From positions 62,001 through 126,000 of the forward strand of contig JASGJS010000001.1 of NCBI GenBank assembly GCA_047601185.1: 64,000 bases of DNA, given 5' to 3'. The stretch is from JASGJS01 sp047601185 (GTDB lineage Bacteria; Pseudomonadota; Gammaproteobacteria; JAURND01). The notes beneath the pieces are model-generated. The model did no database searches. It was given only the letters and a program-made list of their open reading frames with translations, and was not told the DNA's origin. The translations under genes and the position numbers were made by a program. Positions 1 to 8,332 of this stretch are shown here, in pieces; positions within the stretch are counted from its first letter, which is position 1; the number at the start of each line of letters is the position of its first letter.

Positions 1-1162
1 TTACCTGTGTCAAAGCTAAAATGACGAAAAAAACTGTGATAAAAGCACAAAATCCCATACATAAGACAATTGGTTGTAGCGTTCTGTTTCCAATAAAGGA
101 AGAAAAACCACTCATAATGCCTGAAATTGACAATTGCAAAGCACCCATCAAAGCAGCAGCCGTCGCGCTATTTTCTTTAAAAAATTGCAAATAACATGCC
201 TGATTGTTCGGAGCAGTAACACCTATAGTACCTACTGCTATCATAATACCGGGCACAAAAAATATTAACTGATTATGAAAATACACAATAAAAATTAATG
301 TCATTACAGCAACTGCTTGCAACACAATAGAAAAAAACAATATCCAGATTGGTTCTACCCAGCGCAACAATAGCCTGTTTATCATATTTAAAAGAAACAT
401 TGTAGCAATATTGCAAGCAAATAACCCCGCAAAACCAAATTTTGACACAGCAAACCAATTTTGATAAATAAAAGAAGCATTGGTTAGAAATATTACCATA
501 ATACTAAAGGCAAATGCCTGTACCATAATAAAACATAAAGCCACTTTATTTTGTAAGACTGAAACATAACCTTTAAAAAAAGATAACTTGACATTTTTTA
601 AAGGGGAGATAGTAGACTTTTCGAAGACGTATGTCCAAAGCATAATCATCACAAGAGAGGCATACAACGTTAAAAAAATAAAAATTCCTTGCCAATGAGC
701 TATAGTTAGAATAATACTGCCCAGAGTTGGTGCAATGGCAGGTGCCATCATCATAATGAGCATGATTAAGCTAAATACCTTTGCAGCTTCTTTACCTTCA
801 AAACGATCTCTAACGATACCTGCAACACCTACACCACCCCATCCACCGCCAAAAGCTTGTAACATTCGGCAAGCTAAAAGAAAAATAAGGCTATTAGCAA
901 AAACTGTCATTAAACTGGCAAAGGTAAATATGCCTAAACCGATCAACATAATTTTTGCTTTCCCCCAGTAATCCGACAAGGGGCCACCAATTAACTGCCC
1001 TACAGCTAATCCTAAAAGATAAACGCTGACAGTGTAACCAATTTGCTGGATATCTGTGTGCAAAAAATTTGCAATATCAGGAAATGCAGGGAGATAAGTA
1101 TCAAATGCAAAAGGCCCCAGCGCTGACACCATAGCTAAAATAAAAACTATTCTTAAGGACAT
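1..1162 (-). CDS. Bcr/CflA-type multidrug exporter of the major facilitator superfamily (3' end off the left edge)
   Basis: Reading leftward from an ATG at 1162 gives an open frame of about 387 codons that reaches the window edge without a stop, so the C-terminus is missing. The start MSLRIVFILAMVSALGPFAFDTYLP and the following LLGLAVGQLIGGPLSDYWGK are typical of the first two helices and the loop 2-3 motif of Bcr/CflA drug:proton antiporters; about twelve hydrophobic helices are visible. Family members export bicyclomycin, chloramphenicol and similar compounds across the inner membrane, but the substrate here cannot be told. The gene stands alone, with the next gene on its left outside the window. 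Family is secure; substrate is not. Confidence 0.85.
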   Translation of the reverse strand, partial: MSLRIVFILAMVSALGPFAFDTYLPAFPDIANFLHTDIQQIGYTVSVYLLGLAVGQLIGGPLSDYWGKAKIMLIGLGIFTFASLMTVFANSLIFLLACRMLQAFGGGWGGVGVAGIVRDRFEGKEAAKVFSLIMLIMMMAPAIAPTLGSIILTIAHWQGIFIFLTLYASLVMIMLWTYVFEKSTISPLKNVKLSFFKGYVSVLQNKVALCFIMVQAFAFSIMVIFLTNASFIYQNWFAVSKFGFAGLFACNIATMFLLNMINRLLLRWVEPIWILFFSIVLQAVAVMTLIFIVYFHNQLIFFVPGIMIAVGTIGVTAPNNQACYLQFFKENSATAAALMGALQLSISGIMSGFSSFIGNRTLQPIVLCMGFCAFITVFFVILALTQV

Positions 1163-1243
1163 TACAATTCTCTCTCGCTTAAAGTTTAAGATCATTGCGG
1201 TCGTCCCTTCTTTATCCTTGAAATTACTTACAGGACTGCAGGT

Positions 1244-1350
1244 ATGACCACAACATATTAACAACAACTAGAACAGACCATTCAACCTCTAGTCACCCAG
1301 ATTGCTGAGCATCAGGCTTTTAAAGCCATCACGACAAATGAGAATTTACG
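1244..1350 (+). pseudogene. Relic of a DUF3050 gene (N-terminal fragment)
   Basis: From an ATG at 1244 the frame reads MTTTY, a TAA at 1259-1261, then QQLEQTIQPLVTQIAEHQAF and KAITTNENLRRIF. This lines up almost residue for residue with the start of the intact DUF3050 protein at 7523 (QQLEQTIAPLVHQISEHAAF, QAITSIKNLRIF). After about 36 codons the similarity ends, close to the 3' end of dinB on the other strand. It is therefore a broken second copy of the first gene of the DUF3050/kinase/regulator cassette. The early stop and the missing remainder (about 230 residues) mean it cannot make the protein. Confidence 0.8.
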
Positions 1351-1358
1351 GCGAATAT

Positions 1359-2384
1359 TTAAACTGAAAAATGCACCCCCAAACCCATTAAACGAATAGG
1401 CCTATTTTCTTTTTCATGAATTCGATGCAGAAGATTGATATAAACTTGCAAATTAATTTCTGAAACCATCATTTCAGCGGTGGTTATTTTAAAATTATTA
1501 AATTTAATTTTAAGAAATTGATTTTTTATTGGGTGGGTACTGGCTGATTCTTCTAATCTATGCAGTAATTGATGATACAAGCTAGACACGACCGACAAAC
1601 ACTCCTGCAAATCATGAGCGTCCTGCGGAAATGTCCGCTCTACGCTTAAAGATTTTCGCACTCGATTTGGCTCAACGGGTCTATTATCTATCCCTCTGCA
1701 CTGTTCATAAAGACGTCGACCGAGCTTCCCAAATGTTGCTGACAATTCCGACTCTGTTAGCTTTTGTAAATCTTGGCAGGTCTTTAAGCCTATTGCGTGG
1801 AGTTTTTGTGTCATAACCTTACCAACCCCGAACAATTTGGTAACGGGTAAAGCCGTGACAAAATTTTCCACTTTTTGGGGAGGGATCACCATGATTCCAT
1901 TCGGTTTATTCCAGCCACTGGCAATTTTGGCTAAATATTTGTTGGGTGCTACACCAGCTGAAGCAGTCAGCTGTAGCGTATCCCAAATTTGTTTACGAAT
2001 CGCTTGTGCAATCCAAGTGGCACTACCCTGAAAATCATTCGAATTTGTGACATCTAAGTAAGCCTCATCGAAAGCAAGCGGCTCAACCAGAGGGGTATAT
2101 TCTAAAAAAATCTGATGTATCTGCTTGGCTACGGCTTTATATTTGCCCATATTAACTGGCAAGAGCACCAAATCAGGACATTTCTTCAGAGCAAGTGCTG
2201 TTGGCATTGCGGAATGAATGCCATATTTTCGGGCAATATAATTACAGGTGCACAAAACCCCTCTTTGCTCAGCCGTCGCACCCACGGCTACTGGCTTATT
2301 GATTAACGCAGGATTATCTCTCATCTCAATAGCAGCATAAAAACAATCCATGTCGATATGAATAATTTTACGTAGATGAGTCAT
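1359..2384 (-). CDS. dinB: DNA polymerase IV (Y-family translesion polymerase)
   Basis: A 341-residue protein, close to the 351 of E. coli DinB, that copies damaged DNA with low fidelity. The palm motifs IHIDMDCFYA (metal-binding D11) and LAFDEAYLDVT (D106, E107) are intact, as is the AMPTALALKKCP region; the helix-hairpin-helix (KLFGVGKVMTQKLHAIGL) and the little-finger domain follow. E. coli has S-L-D-E where this protein has A-F-D-E, a mild change next to the catalytic pair. The C-terminus is slightly short and shows no clear QLVLGL-type clamp-binding peptide, although LMGLGVHFSV at the end is in the right place. The gene is monocistronic. Confidence 0.95.
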   Translation of the reverse strand: MTHLRKIIHIDMDCFYAAIEMRDNPALINKPVAVGATAEQRGVLCTCNYIARKYGIHSAMPTALALKKCPDLVLLPVNMGKYKAVAKQIHQIFLEYTPLVEPLAFDEAYLDVTNSNDFQGSATWIAQAIRKQIWDTLQLTASAGVAPNKYLAKIASGWNKPNGIMVIPPQKVENFVTALPVTKLFGVGKVMTQKLHAIGLKTCQDLQKLTESELSATFGKLGRRLYEQCRGIDNRPVEPNRVRKSLSVERTFPQDAHDLQECLSVVSSLYHQLLHRLEESASTHPIKNQFLKIKFNNFKITTAEMMVSEINLQVYINLLHRIHEKENRPIRLMGLGVHFSV

Positions 2385-2542
2385 AAAAACTCCGTTAAAA
2401 ATGATCTACATTGTAAAATAGCTGCGCCACGAATGCATTGTTTGATTCAACTGGTAGAGCTCCTGCACTCCACTCTATAATATATATTGCTATGCTATGA
2501 TACATAATGTAATATTTATTCATTTTGCGGAGGTAAGCTGTT

Positions 2543-2758
2543 ATGGGTATTGTAAAAATATCTGATGAATTACATGAGGCGGCCAAACTGGTGGGTAGAG
2601 CGATGAGCCGATCCATTAATTCGCAAGCTGAGTATTGGATGCGGGTAGGCAAACTTATTGAAGAAAACCCAGAGATCACTTACCAACATGTGAAGGAAAT
2701 TTTTCTCAATCAAGCAGCCCAGGTCAAAGAGGAAACATATGCTGGTGAAGACGCCTGA
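2543..2758 (+). CDS. ParD-like family protein (antitoxin-type ribbon-helix-helix)
   Basis: A 71-residue protein beginning MGIVKISDELHEAAKLVGRA, with SINSQAEYWMRVGKLIEENP in the middle; this is the pattern of the ParD_like family (formerly DUF3423), small proteins related to ParD antitoxins. A strong ribosome site (GGAGGT) lies 8 bases before the ATG. Its last 20 bases overlap the start of map, so the two are translationally coupled. No ParE-type toxin follows; pairing of this family with a type I methionine aminopeptidase is known from other proteobacteria. The role of the pair (regulation of map, or an unorthodox toxin-antitoxin) is unknown. Confidence 0.8.
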   Translation: MGIVKISDELHEAAKLVGRAMSRSINSQAEYWMRVGKLIEENPEITYQHVKEIFLNQAAQVKEETYAGEDA

Positions 2759-3509
2759 AGCTATCCAAAAGATGCGAGTAGCCGGTCGATTAGCCGCTCA
2801 GGTGTTAGAGATGATTGAGCGTTATGTCGTTCCAGGGATCAGCACTCAAGCACTTGATAAAATTTGTCATCAATATATTATCGATGAATTACACGCTATA
2901 CCCGCTTCACTGGGCCATCATGGATTTAGCGGCTGTATTTGTACATCTGTTAACCACGTTGTGTGCCACGGCATTCCGTCTGATAAAAAGATTTTAAAAA
3001 ATGGCGACATCATTAATATTGATGTGACTGTTAAAAAAGATGGCTATATTGGCGATACCAGTAAAATGTTCTTGGTCGGAAAAGTTAAACCTTGGGTGGA
3101 AAAGCTGGTTACGGTTACTCAAGAATGCCTGTATAAGGCGATCAATATTGTGCAGCCGGGCACTACCTTAGGTGATATTGGTCATATCATACAAAAATAT
3201 GCAGAATCGCACGGATATTCGGTCGTTCGAGAATTTGGTGGGCATGGTATAGGAGAGCAGATGTGGGAAGATCCTCACGTTCCGCATTATGGTCAGCCAA
3301 ATACCGGGATGGCGTTACAAGCGGGTATGACATTTACGATTGAACCGATGATAAATTTAGGTAAAGCGGGTATATTGCAGTTAGGTGATGGCTGGACAAT
3401 TGTTACAAAAGATCATTCTTTATCTGCGCAATGGGAACATACCATTTTAGTCACGGAAAGCGGAGCAGAAATATTGACGAGGCGACAAGAAGAAAAAAGT
3501 TTTATATAA
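2739..3509 (+). CDS. map: Type I methionine aminopeptidase
   Basis: Removes the N-terminal methionine from new proteins in the cytoplasm. At 256 residues it matches the usual length. All five dimetal ligands are present: D95 (INIDVT), D106 (GDTS), H169 (FGGHGIG), E202 (TIEPM) and E233 (WEHT), together with the substrate-side H77 (VCHGIP). The ATG at 2739 lies inside the ParD-like gene and its frame continues past that gene's stop. Since essential map genes usually sit next to rpsB, this copy linked to a ParD-like gene may be a second, accessory aminopeptidase; that cannot be decided from this window. Confidence 0.95.
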   Translation: MLVKTPEAIQKMRVAGRLAAQVLEMIERYVVPGISTQALDKICHQYIIDELHAIPASLGHHGFSGCICTSVNHVVCHGIPSDKKILKNGDIINIDVTVKKDGYIGDTSKMFLVGKVKPWVEKLVTVTQECLYKAINIVQPGTTLGDIGHIIQKYAESHGYSVVREFGGHGIGEQMWEDPHVPHYGQPNTGMALQAGMTFTIEPMINLGKAGILQLGDGWTIVTKDHSLSAQWEHTILVTESGAEILTRRQEEKSFI

Positions 3510-3576
3510 TCTCTCATTGAGGAATTCGAGAAGATGCTGAATCAATAAGGTAATAATTTGAAAATCGGTCATATTT

Positions 3577-4593
3577 ATGAAAAAACTAACAACCACCCCT
3601 AACTTTACAGAAGTGGTACAACTGATTGAGGCTGCCCGTAAGAGAGCCTATCAAGCAGTCAACACAACCTTAATCGAACTTTATTGGCAAGTGGGAGCCT
3701 ATATTAGCCGGAAGCTCCAAACAGCCGAGTGGGGAGATAGTGTCGTTGATCAACTGGCAGATCATCTGGCGGTCACACAGCCCAATTTACGGGGCTTTAC
3801 CCGTAGAAACCTATTTCGGATGCGACAGTTCTATGAAAACTATTGCCAGGACGAAAAAGTGTCAGCACTGCTGACACAATTGCCCTGGACACAAAATCTA
3901 ATTATTCTAAGTCAAAGCAAACATCCGCATGAACGCGAGTTTTACCTTAAAATGGCTATCCAGGAAAAATGGTCGAGCCGAGAGCTAGAGCGCCAATTTA
4001 AAAATGCCTTATTTGAGCGTACGGTTCTCAATCCCATAAAAGCATCGTCATTAGTGACACAAATGCACCCTGAAGCCTTAAATATTTTCAAAGATAGCTA
4101 TTTAGTGGACTTCCTAGAGCTGCCGGAAAGCCATAATGAATTGGATTTACATCAAGGTTTACTGAAAAAACTCAAGGAATTCTTAATAGAATTAGGGCGT
4201 GATTTCTGTTTTGTAGGTAGCGAATATCCTCTACAGGTTGGAAAACGTGATTTTGCAATTGATTTGCTGTTTTTTCATCGTGGCTTAAATGCTTTGGTTG
4301 CGATAGAGCTTAAAGTGGGTGCTTTTGAGCCGGAACATTTGGGCAAGCTCAATTTTTATTTGGAAGCTTTAGATCGTGACCATCGCAAACCACATGAAAA
4401 TCCAGCCATTGGTGTCTTGCTATGTGCTGGAAAGGATCAAGAAGTGGTTGAATATGCACTGAGTCGTTCTTTATCGCCAGCTCTGATTGCGGAGTATCAG
4501 ACACAATTGCCAGATAAAAAGCTGTTGCAGGCCAAATTGCATGAGTTCTATATGTTGAATGTTGGTGCAAAAGTCGAAAGTGAACTAGTGTAA
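3577..4593 (+). CDS. YhcG-type PDDEXK nuclease (DUF1016 family)
   Basis: A 338-residue protein with an N-terminal DUF1016 domain (about 10-165; LIELYWQVGAYISRKL, then NLFRMRQFYENY) and a C-terminal PDDEXK nuclease domain (about 175-325). The nuclease core is visible as D229 (DFAIDLLFF) followed by E244-x-K246 (VAIELKVG). This is the architecture of YhcG/RpnA-like proteins, often found beside restriction systems or mobile DNA. There is no neighbouring methylase or restriction subunit, so it appears to be an orphan. All catalytic positions are intact; the target is unknown. Confidence 0.88.
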   Translation: MKKLTTTPNFTEVVQLIEAARKRAYQAVNTTLIELYWQVGAYISRKLQTAEWGDSVVDQLADHLAVTQPNLRGFTRRNLFRMRQFYENYCQDEKVSALLTQLPWTQNLIILSQSKHPHEREFYLKMAIQEKWSSRELERQFKNALFERTVLNPIKASSLVTQMHPEALNIFKDSYLVDFLELPESHNELDLHQGLLKKLKEFLIELGRDFCFVGSEYPLQVGKRDFAIDLLFFHRGLNALVAIELKVGAFEPEHLGKLNFYLEALDRDHRKPHENPAIGVLLCAGKDQEVVEYALSRSLSPALIAEYQTQLPDKKLLQAKLHEFYMLNVGAKVESELV

Positions 4594-4626
4594 AATATTC
4601 TAATTTTTATAATACGATTGGCTTGC

Positions 4627-6945
4627 TTACCTTATCATCCGCTTAACTCTACTTTCCGCTGGCGGCTGATAGTGCAAATATTCTTTGACCATTTTCGAAA
4701 TATCTTGTGAAAAAAAACTAAAACTACTGAGCGAATGTCCTAATGAATTTTGGTATTTTAAAAATTCCGTATATTCATTGTCGGTTAATTCTTTAAATAA
4801 AATATGTAGCCAATGATTTTCAGCGTCTTTCTTAAGTTCAGCCAAAATAAATATAATACAATCCGGAATGAGCTCAGAATCTTTTTCAATTAATTTTTCT
4901 ATTTTTTGCTTTATGATTTCAGGTTCTTTATGGCGAGCTCCGCCCATAATATAATAATGTAGAGCTTTTTTTTCATCTCTAATTGTTTCTTCTTGCTCAT
5001 ACAATACTGCCAAATTAATCTGTGCTATCGCAAGATTCTGCTCAGCCGCTCGCCGATACCACCAGAGCGCCTTTTTTAGATTTTTGCCACCCTTCACTTG
5101 CCCTTTTGCATAACGTCGTCCTAAACTTGACTGTGCATGCGCATATCCTTGACGGGCCGCAGAATGATAATATTGAATTGCGCGATCGGAGTTTTTTCTA
5201 ACGCCTAAGCCATTCTCATAACATAATCCCAAATTGTATTTAGCTGCGGAATAGTTTTGTAACGCTGCAGCTTGATACCATCTTACTGCTTCTGCCATAT
5301 TTTTTTCAACCCCCTCCCCATGCTCATAACAATATCCTAAAGCATTCTGGGCGGGAATATAATTTTTCAAAGCCGCAGCTTTATACCATTTAAATGCCTT
5401 CTTTAAATCTTTATCTGCTCCGCTACCTTCCGCATAGCAACTTGCTAAATTTTCCTGTGCACCAGCATCAGCTTGTTCTGCTGCAGCGAAAAAATATTGA
5501 AAAGCCAACTTAATGTCTCTGTCAGTCCCCAACCCATTTAGATAAAATATTCCTAAATTATTTTTAGCAGACTTATAATTGAGTTCAGCGGCGATTTTAT
5601 ACCAATCAAATGCTAATTTTAAATTTTTATCTACGCCACGACCTTTTCTATAACATTTACCTAGATCACATTGCGCAAAAACATAACCTAACTCAGCCGC
5701 TTTTTGATACCAGTAAACTGCTAATTTAATATCTTTTTCTACAACAATTCCAAACTCATAACATTTGCCTAAATCATATTGTGCCCACATATAGCCTTGA
5801 TTTGCAGCAGTTTGATACCACTGGATTCTTGGTTCCATCTCTGCTGCCAACAACACATCAGCCGGGTCAAGAAATCCACTATCTAATTGATTTGCTGCTA
5901 GAATATAGTGATGTTGAGCTTTTTTTAGATCTTTTTCAACACCCCATCCACCTTCATAATATCTTCCTAAGTAATAATTAGCCCAAGCATGGTTCTGCTG
6001 AGCTGCTGTTTGATACCAATGTGCAGCTTTTTTCTTGTCTTCAACATTTAAAACCCATTTATGTTCGTATCCCACTGCCAAATAAAATTGTGCGACTTTT
6101 ACCCCTAATAATGCCGCAGCCTGATACCACTTAATAGCTTTATCTAAATTTCTTTTGCCTGTCAACCCATATTCATAAAATTTTCCTAATTGATAAGTTG
6201 AGATTGCATGGCCTTGATTCGCGGCAGCTCGATACCATTTAGCGGCTTCTTTAAAATTTTTTTCTACGCCTTCACCTGCCACATAACTTTGCGCCAATTC
6301 ATATTGGGCTTTTAAATGGCCTTGTAATGCGGCGTCTTTATAATATTTTACAGCTTCTGCTAAATTTTTTTCAACATATCGTCCATTTTTATAACAAGCA
6401 CCTAATCGATATTGGGATGGTAGGTAGCCTTGTTCCGCAGCAGTTTTATAGTACTGCATGGCTCTTTTTAGATTTTGTTCTACATATTCCCCTGCCGCAT
6501 AGAATTTACCCAATATATGTAGCGCTGGCAAATAGTTTTGTTTTGCAGCGGCTTGATAATAATACAGTAATTTTTCTCTATTGTTTAATACGCTATAAAA
6601 ATTGCCTAAATAAAATTGTATTTCAGCACTCTGAGTACGAGCTTGCGCTAGAAACCAAACGGAATTTTCAATAATTTTATTATTATAGTGTAATGACTCA
6701 TTATCTTTATCGCTGGGAATGGTTACGGCAGGATCTTGGTTGGGATGGAAGGGTCGATTATCAGTAACTATTTTAGATAAATATAGATAAGCAGGAGGAT
6801 AATCTTTTGAGGCAGCCATTTTCAGATGCGGAATAGCATTTTGTATTTGAGCTCTTTGAATACATAATAATGCTTCTTGAAAAGCAGACTCTTTGGAAGA
6901 GTGATCGATACTAAGTTGTTTTTCTTCTTTAAGTTGTGTGCACAT
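4627..6945 (-). CDS. Sel1-repeat protein, 15 repeats
   Basis: A 772-residue protein built of about fifteen 36-residue Sel1-like repeats (roughly residues 98-650), each with the A..YLG..Y..G.GV.KN...A..WY..AA.QG pattern. Repeat 7 is stretched by an insertion near LDSGFLDPADVLL. Sel1 repeats form an alpha-solenoid for protein-protein contacts. There is no signal peptide and no membrane helix. The C-terminal 100 residues are a non-repeat helical tail ending HYQPPAESRVKRMIR. In Legionella and Coxiella such proteins include factors acting on host trafficking, so a secreted role is possible but inferred. The gene converges with the YhcG gene; its start at 6945 gives the longest N-terminus without a better ribosome site elsewhere. 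Confidence 0.9.
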   Translation of the reverse strand: MCTQLKEEKQLSIDHSSKESAFQEALLCIQRAQIQNAIPHLKMAASKDYPPAYLYLSKIVTDNRPFHPNQDPAVTIPSDKDNESLHYNNKIIENSVWFLAQARTQSAEIQFYLGNFYSVLNNREKLLYYYQAAAKQNYLPALHILGKFYAAGEYVEQNLKRAMQYYKTAAEQGYLPSQYRLGACYKNGRYVEKNLAEAVKYYKDAALQGHLKAQYELAQSYVAGEGVEKNFKEAAKWYRAAANQGHAISTYQLGKFYEYGLTGKRNLDKAIKWYQAAALLGVKVAQFYLAVGYEHKWVLNVEDKKKAAHWYQTAAQQNHAWANYYLGRYYEGGWGVEKDLKKAQHHYILAANQLDSGFLDPADVLLAAEMEPRIQWYQTAANQGYMWAQYDLGKCYEFGIVVEKDIKLAVYWYQKAAELGYVFAQCDLGKCYRKGRGVDKNLKLAFDWYKIAAELNYKSAKNNLGIFYLNGLGTDRDIKLAFQYFFAAAEQADAGAQENLASCYAEGSGADKDLKKAFKWYKAAALKNYIPAQNALGYCYEHGEGVEKNMAEAVRWYQAAALQNYSAAKYNLGLCYENGLGVRKNSDRAIQYYHSAARQGYAHAQSSLGRRYAKGQVKGGKNLKKALWWYRRAAEQNLAIAQINLAVLYEQEETIRDEKKALHYYIMGGARHKEPEIIKQKIEKLIEKDSELIPDCIIFILAELKKDAENHWLHILFKELTDNEYTEFLKYQNSLGHSLSSFSFFSQDISKMVKEYLHYQPPAESRVKRMIR

Positions 6946-7041
6946 ACTGAGTATTAGGTTTAATGACCATTTTTACGTGGGTTGGGTATAAATTACAATG
7001 AAATCTCTAACAATTAAGAAAAATCATTTGCTTTTCTTTAA

Positions 7042-7508
7042 GCGCCCCTTAATAATATGGGGTGCGTGGTTAGGTCCATCTCAGATGGCATCCTAAACCA
7101 AGCGCAGCCTGCAAGGTGTACCACCACCCTGCAGACCACTTCCACAACAACCTGAGCAAGAGGTCATCGTGGCTATGAAAGCTTACAACATCACGCTTCG
7201 GCGTAAAACACTTTTCTGCATTTTCCGTTCATCCGGCGCAATTTCCTGCCTTGCCGCAGGTCAATCCAGCCCTGTCAGCAAACCCTTTGCCTTCAGCCAC
7301 GTGCTGTGGAAGGCTGATGGCGGCTGCTTGTCGTGCGCCCGATTAATGGGGGATGCACTAAAGGTGGGATGGTAGGCCGGCAAAGGTAGGTTGGGGTGAG
7401 GCGTTGAGGAGTCCTTTCAGCGCCTCACCGCCAATCCTTATCATTAAGGATATCGGCCGGTTTACCCTCCCACCTACTCTGCCGCGCCTGCCAAACTGAT
7501 TTCAGTTT
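7042..7508. other. Hairpin-rich non-coding stretch upstream of the DUF3050 cassette
   Basis: The 577-base gap between the Sel1 gene and the DUF3050 gene is visibly richer in G and C than its surroundings and carries a row of inverted repeats: 7042-7048 with 7059-7065 (7 pairs), 7071-7080 with 7084-7095, 7109-7118 with 7125-7134, the large nested structure at 7362-7475, and 7493-7499 with 7502-7508. The last lies just before the ribosome site GAGG of the DUF3050 gene. This could be a long structured leader, an independent RNA, or the remains of a mobile element. A 68-codon frame at 7169-7375 crosses it but resembles nothing I know and its end falls inside a stem arm. Confidence 0.5.
7362..7475. 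repeat. Nested inverted repeat (three stacked stems)
   Basis: Outer arms of 19 bases (7362-7380 and 7457-7475) match at 16 positions. Inside them lie a 13-base stem with one G-U pair (7395-7407 with 7417-7429, loop GGAGTCCTT) and a perfect 7-base stem (7434-7440 with 7445-7451, loop TCAT). Together they would fold into a three-way structure of about 114 bases. It lies 48 bases before the DUF3050 start codon. There is no T-run after it, so a simple terminator is unlikely. Confidence 0.65.
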
Positions 7509-7522
7509 ACGCAGAGGCATTT

Positions 7523-8332
7523 ATGAATAACAAATCTTTGATTTTATTACAACAGCTTGAGCAGACCATTGCGCCTTTAGTGCATCAAATTAGCGAGCAT
7601 GCTGCCTTTCAAGCGATCACTTCCATTAAAAATCTGCGGATTTTTTCTGAAATTCATGTTTTCGCTGTTTTCGATTTTATGTCTTTGATTAAAGCCCTGC
7701 AAAGACAGCTGTCTTGTATCGAGCTTCCCTGGCTGCCCCCACAAAATTCATTAGGCTGCCATTTGATTAATCATTTAGTGGGAGAGGAAGAAAGCGATAT
7801 TCTGGTGGATACGACTGCTGGAACAGAGCGCTACCTCAGCCATTTTGACCTCTATTTAGAGGCTATGCGTCAATGCGGCGCCAATCTTCAACCCATTACT
7901 CAATTTATTACCGATCTTCGTCAGCATAAATCCTTACTGAAAGTTCTCACACAAAATGCCATTCCTCCGACAGCCAAAGATTTTGTCATCGATACTTTTC
8001 AAATTATTGACAGACAAACGGTTCATATGCTGGCAGCTTCGTTTACCTTTGCGCGTGAAAATATCACTGGGGATATGTTTACGCCTATTTTGCGCAATCT
8101 CACTCGCAATCCTACTGATGCTCAACAAGTTTCTATTTTTATCACTTATTTGCAACGACATATTGAATTAGACAATGGTAAACATGGTGAACAAGCCAAA
8201 TTACTGGTCGCCAGTTTATGTGGAGAAGATCCTCAAAAATGGGAGGAAGCTACACAAGCAGCGGTTTTTTCATTAGAAAGCAGAATCAAACTGCTGGAGG
8301 GTATTGCCACCGCCATGGAGAACGGAATATGA
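7523..8332 (+). CDS. DUF3050 family protein (heme-oxygenase-like fold)
   Basis: A 269-residue protein that carries the family landmarks: EIHVFAVFDFMSLIKALQ (H45), INHLVGEEESDIL (E88-E90) and SHFDLYLEAMRQCGA. DUF3050 proteins are predicted all-helical, heme-oxygenase-like; no reaction is established that I know of. The conserved His and acidic residues suggest a metal- or cofactor-binding site (inference). Its stop codon overlaps the kinase start (ATGA at 8329-8332), so the two are translationally coupled, which suggests that the protein makes or binds the signal read by the kinase. A decayed copy of its first 40 codons lies at 1244. The start is supported by GAGG 8 bases upstream. Confidence 0.88.
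   Translation: MNNKSLILLQQLEQTIAPLVHQISEHAAFQAITSIKNLRIFSEIHVFAVFDFMSLIKALQRQLSCIELPWLPPQNSLGCHLINHLVGEEESDILVDTTAGTERYLSHFDLYLEAMRQCGANLQPITQFITDLRQHKSLLKVLTQNAIPPTAKDFVIDTFQIIDRQTVHMLAASFTFARENITGDMFTPILRNLTRNPTDAQQVSIFITYLQRHIELDNGKHGEQAKLLVASLCGEDPQKWEEATQAAVFSLESRIKLLEGIATAMENGI

Noticed and set aside
735..971. Plus-strand frame inside the drug exporter gene
   Set aside because: The opposite strand has a continuous transporter frame with clear family motifs through the same bases.
7169..7375. A 68-codon frame in the hairpin-rich region upstream of the DUF3050 gene
   Set aside because: It resembles no family I know, has no ribosome site, and its end falls within an arm of the nested inverted repeat. 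I treat the region as non-coding.
7042..7508. Possible group II intron (a GTGCG-like motif near 7063 followed by hairpins)
   Set aside because: No reverse transcriptase and no recognisable domain V; the stems do not match the expected six-domain order.
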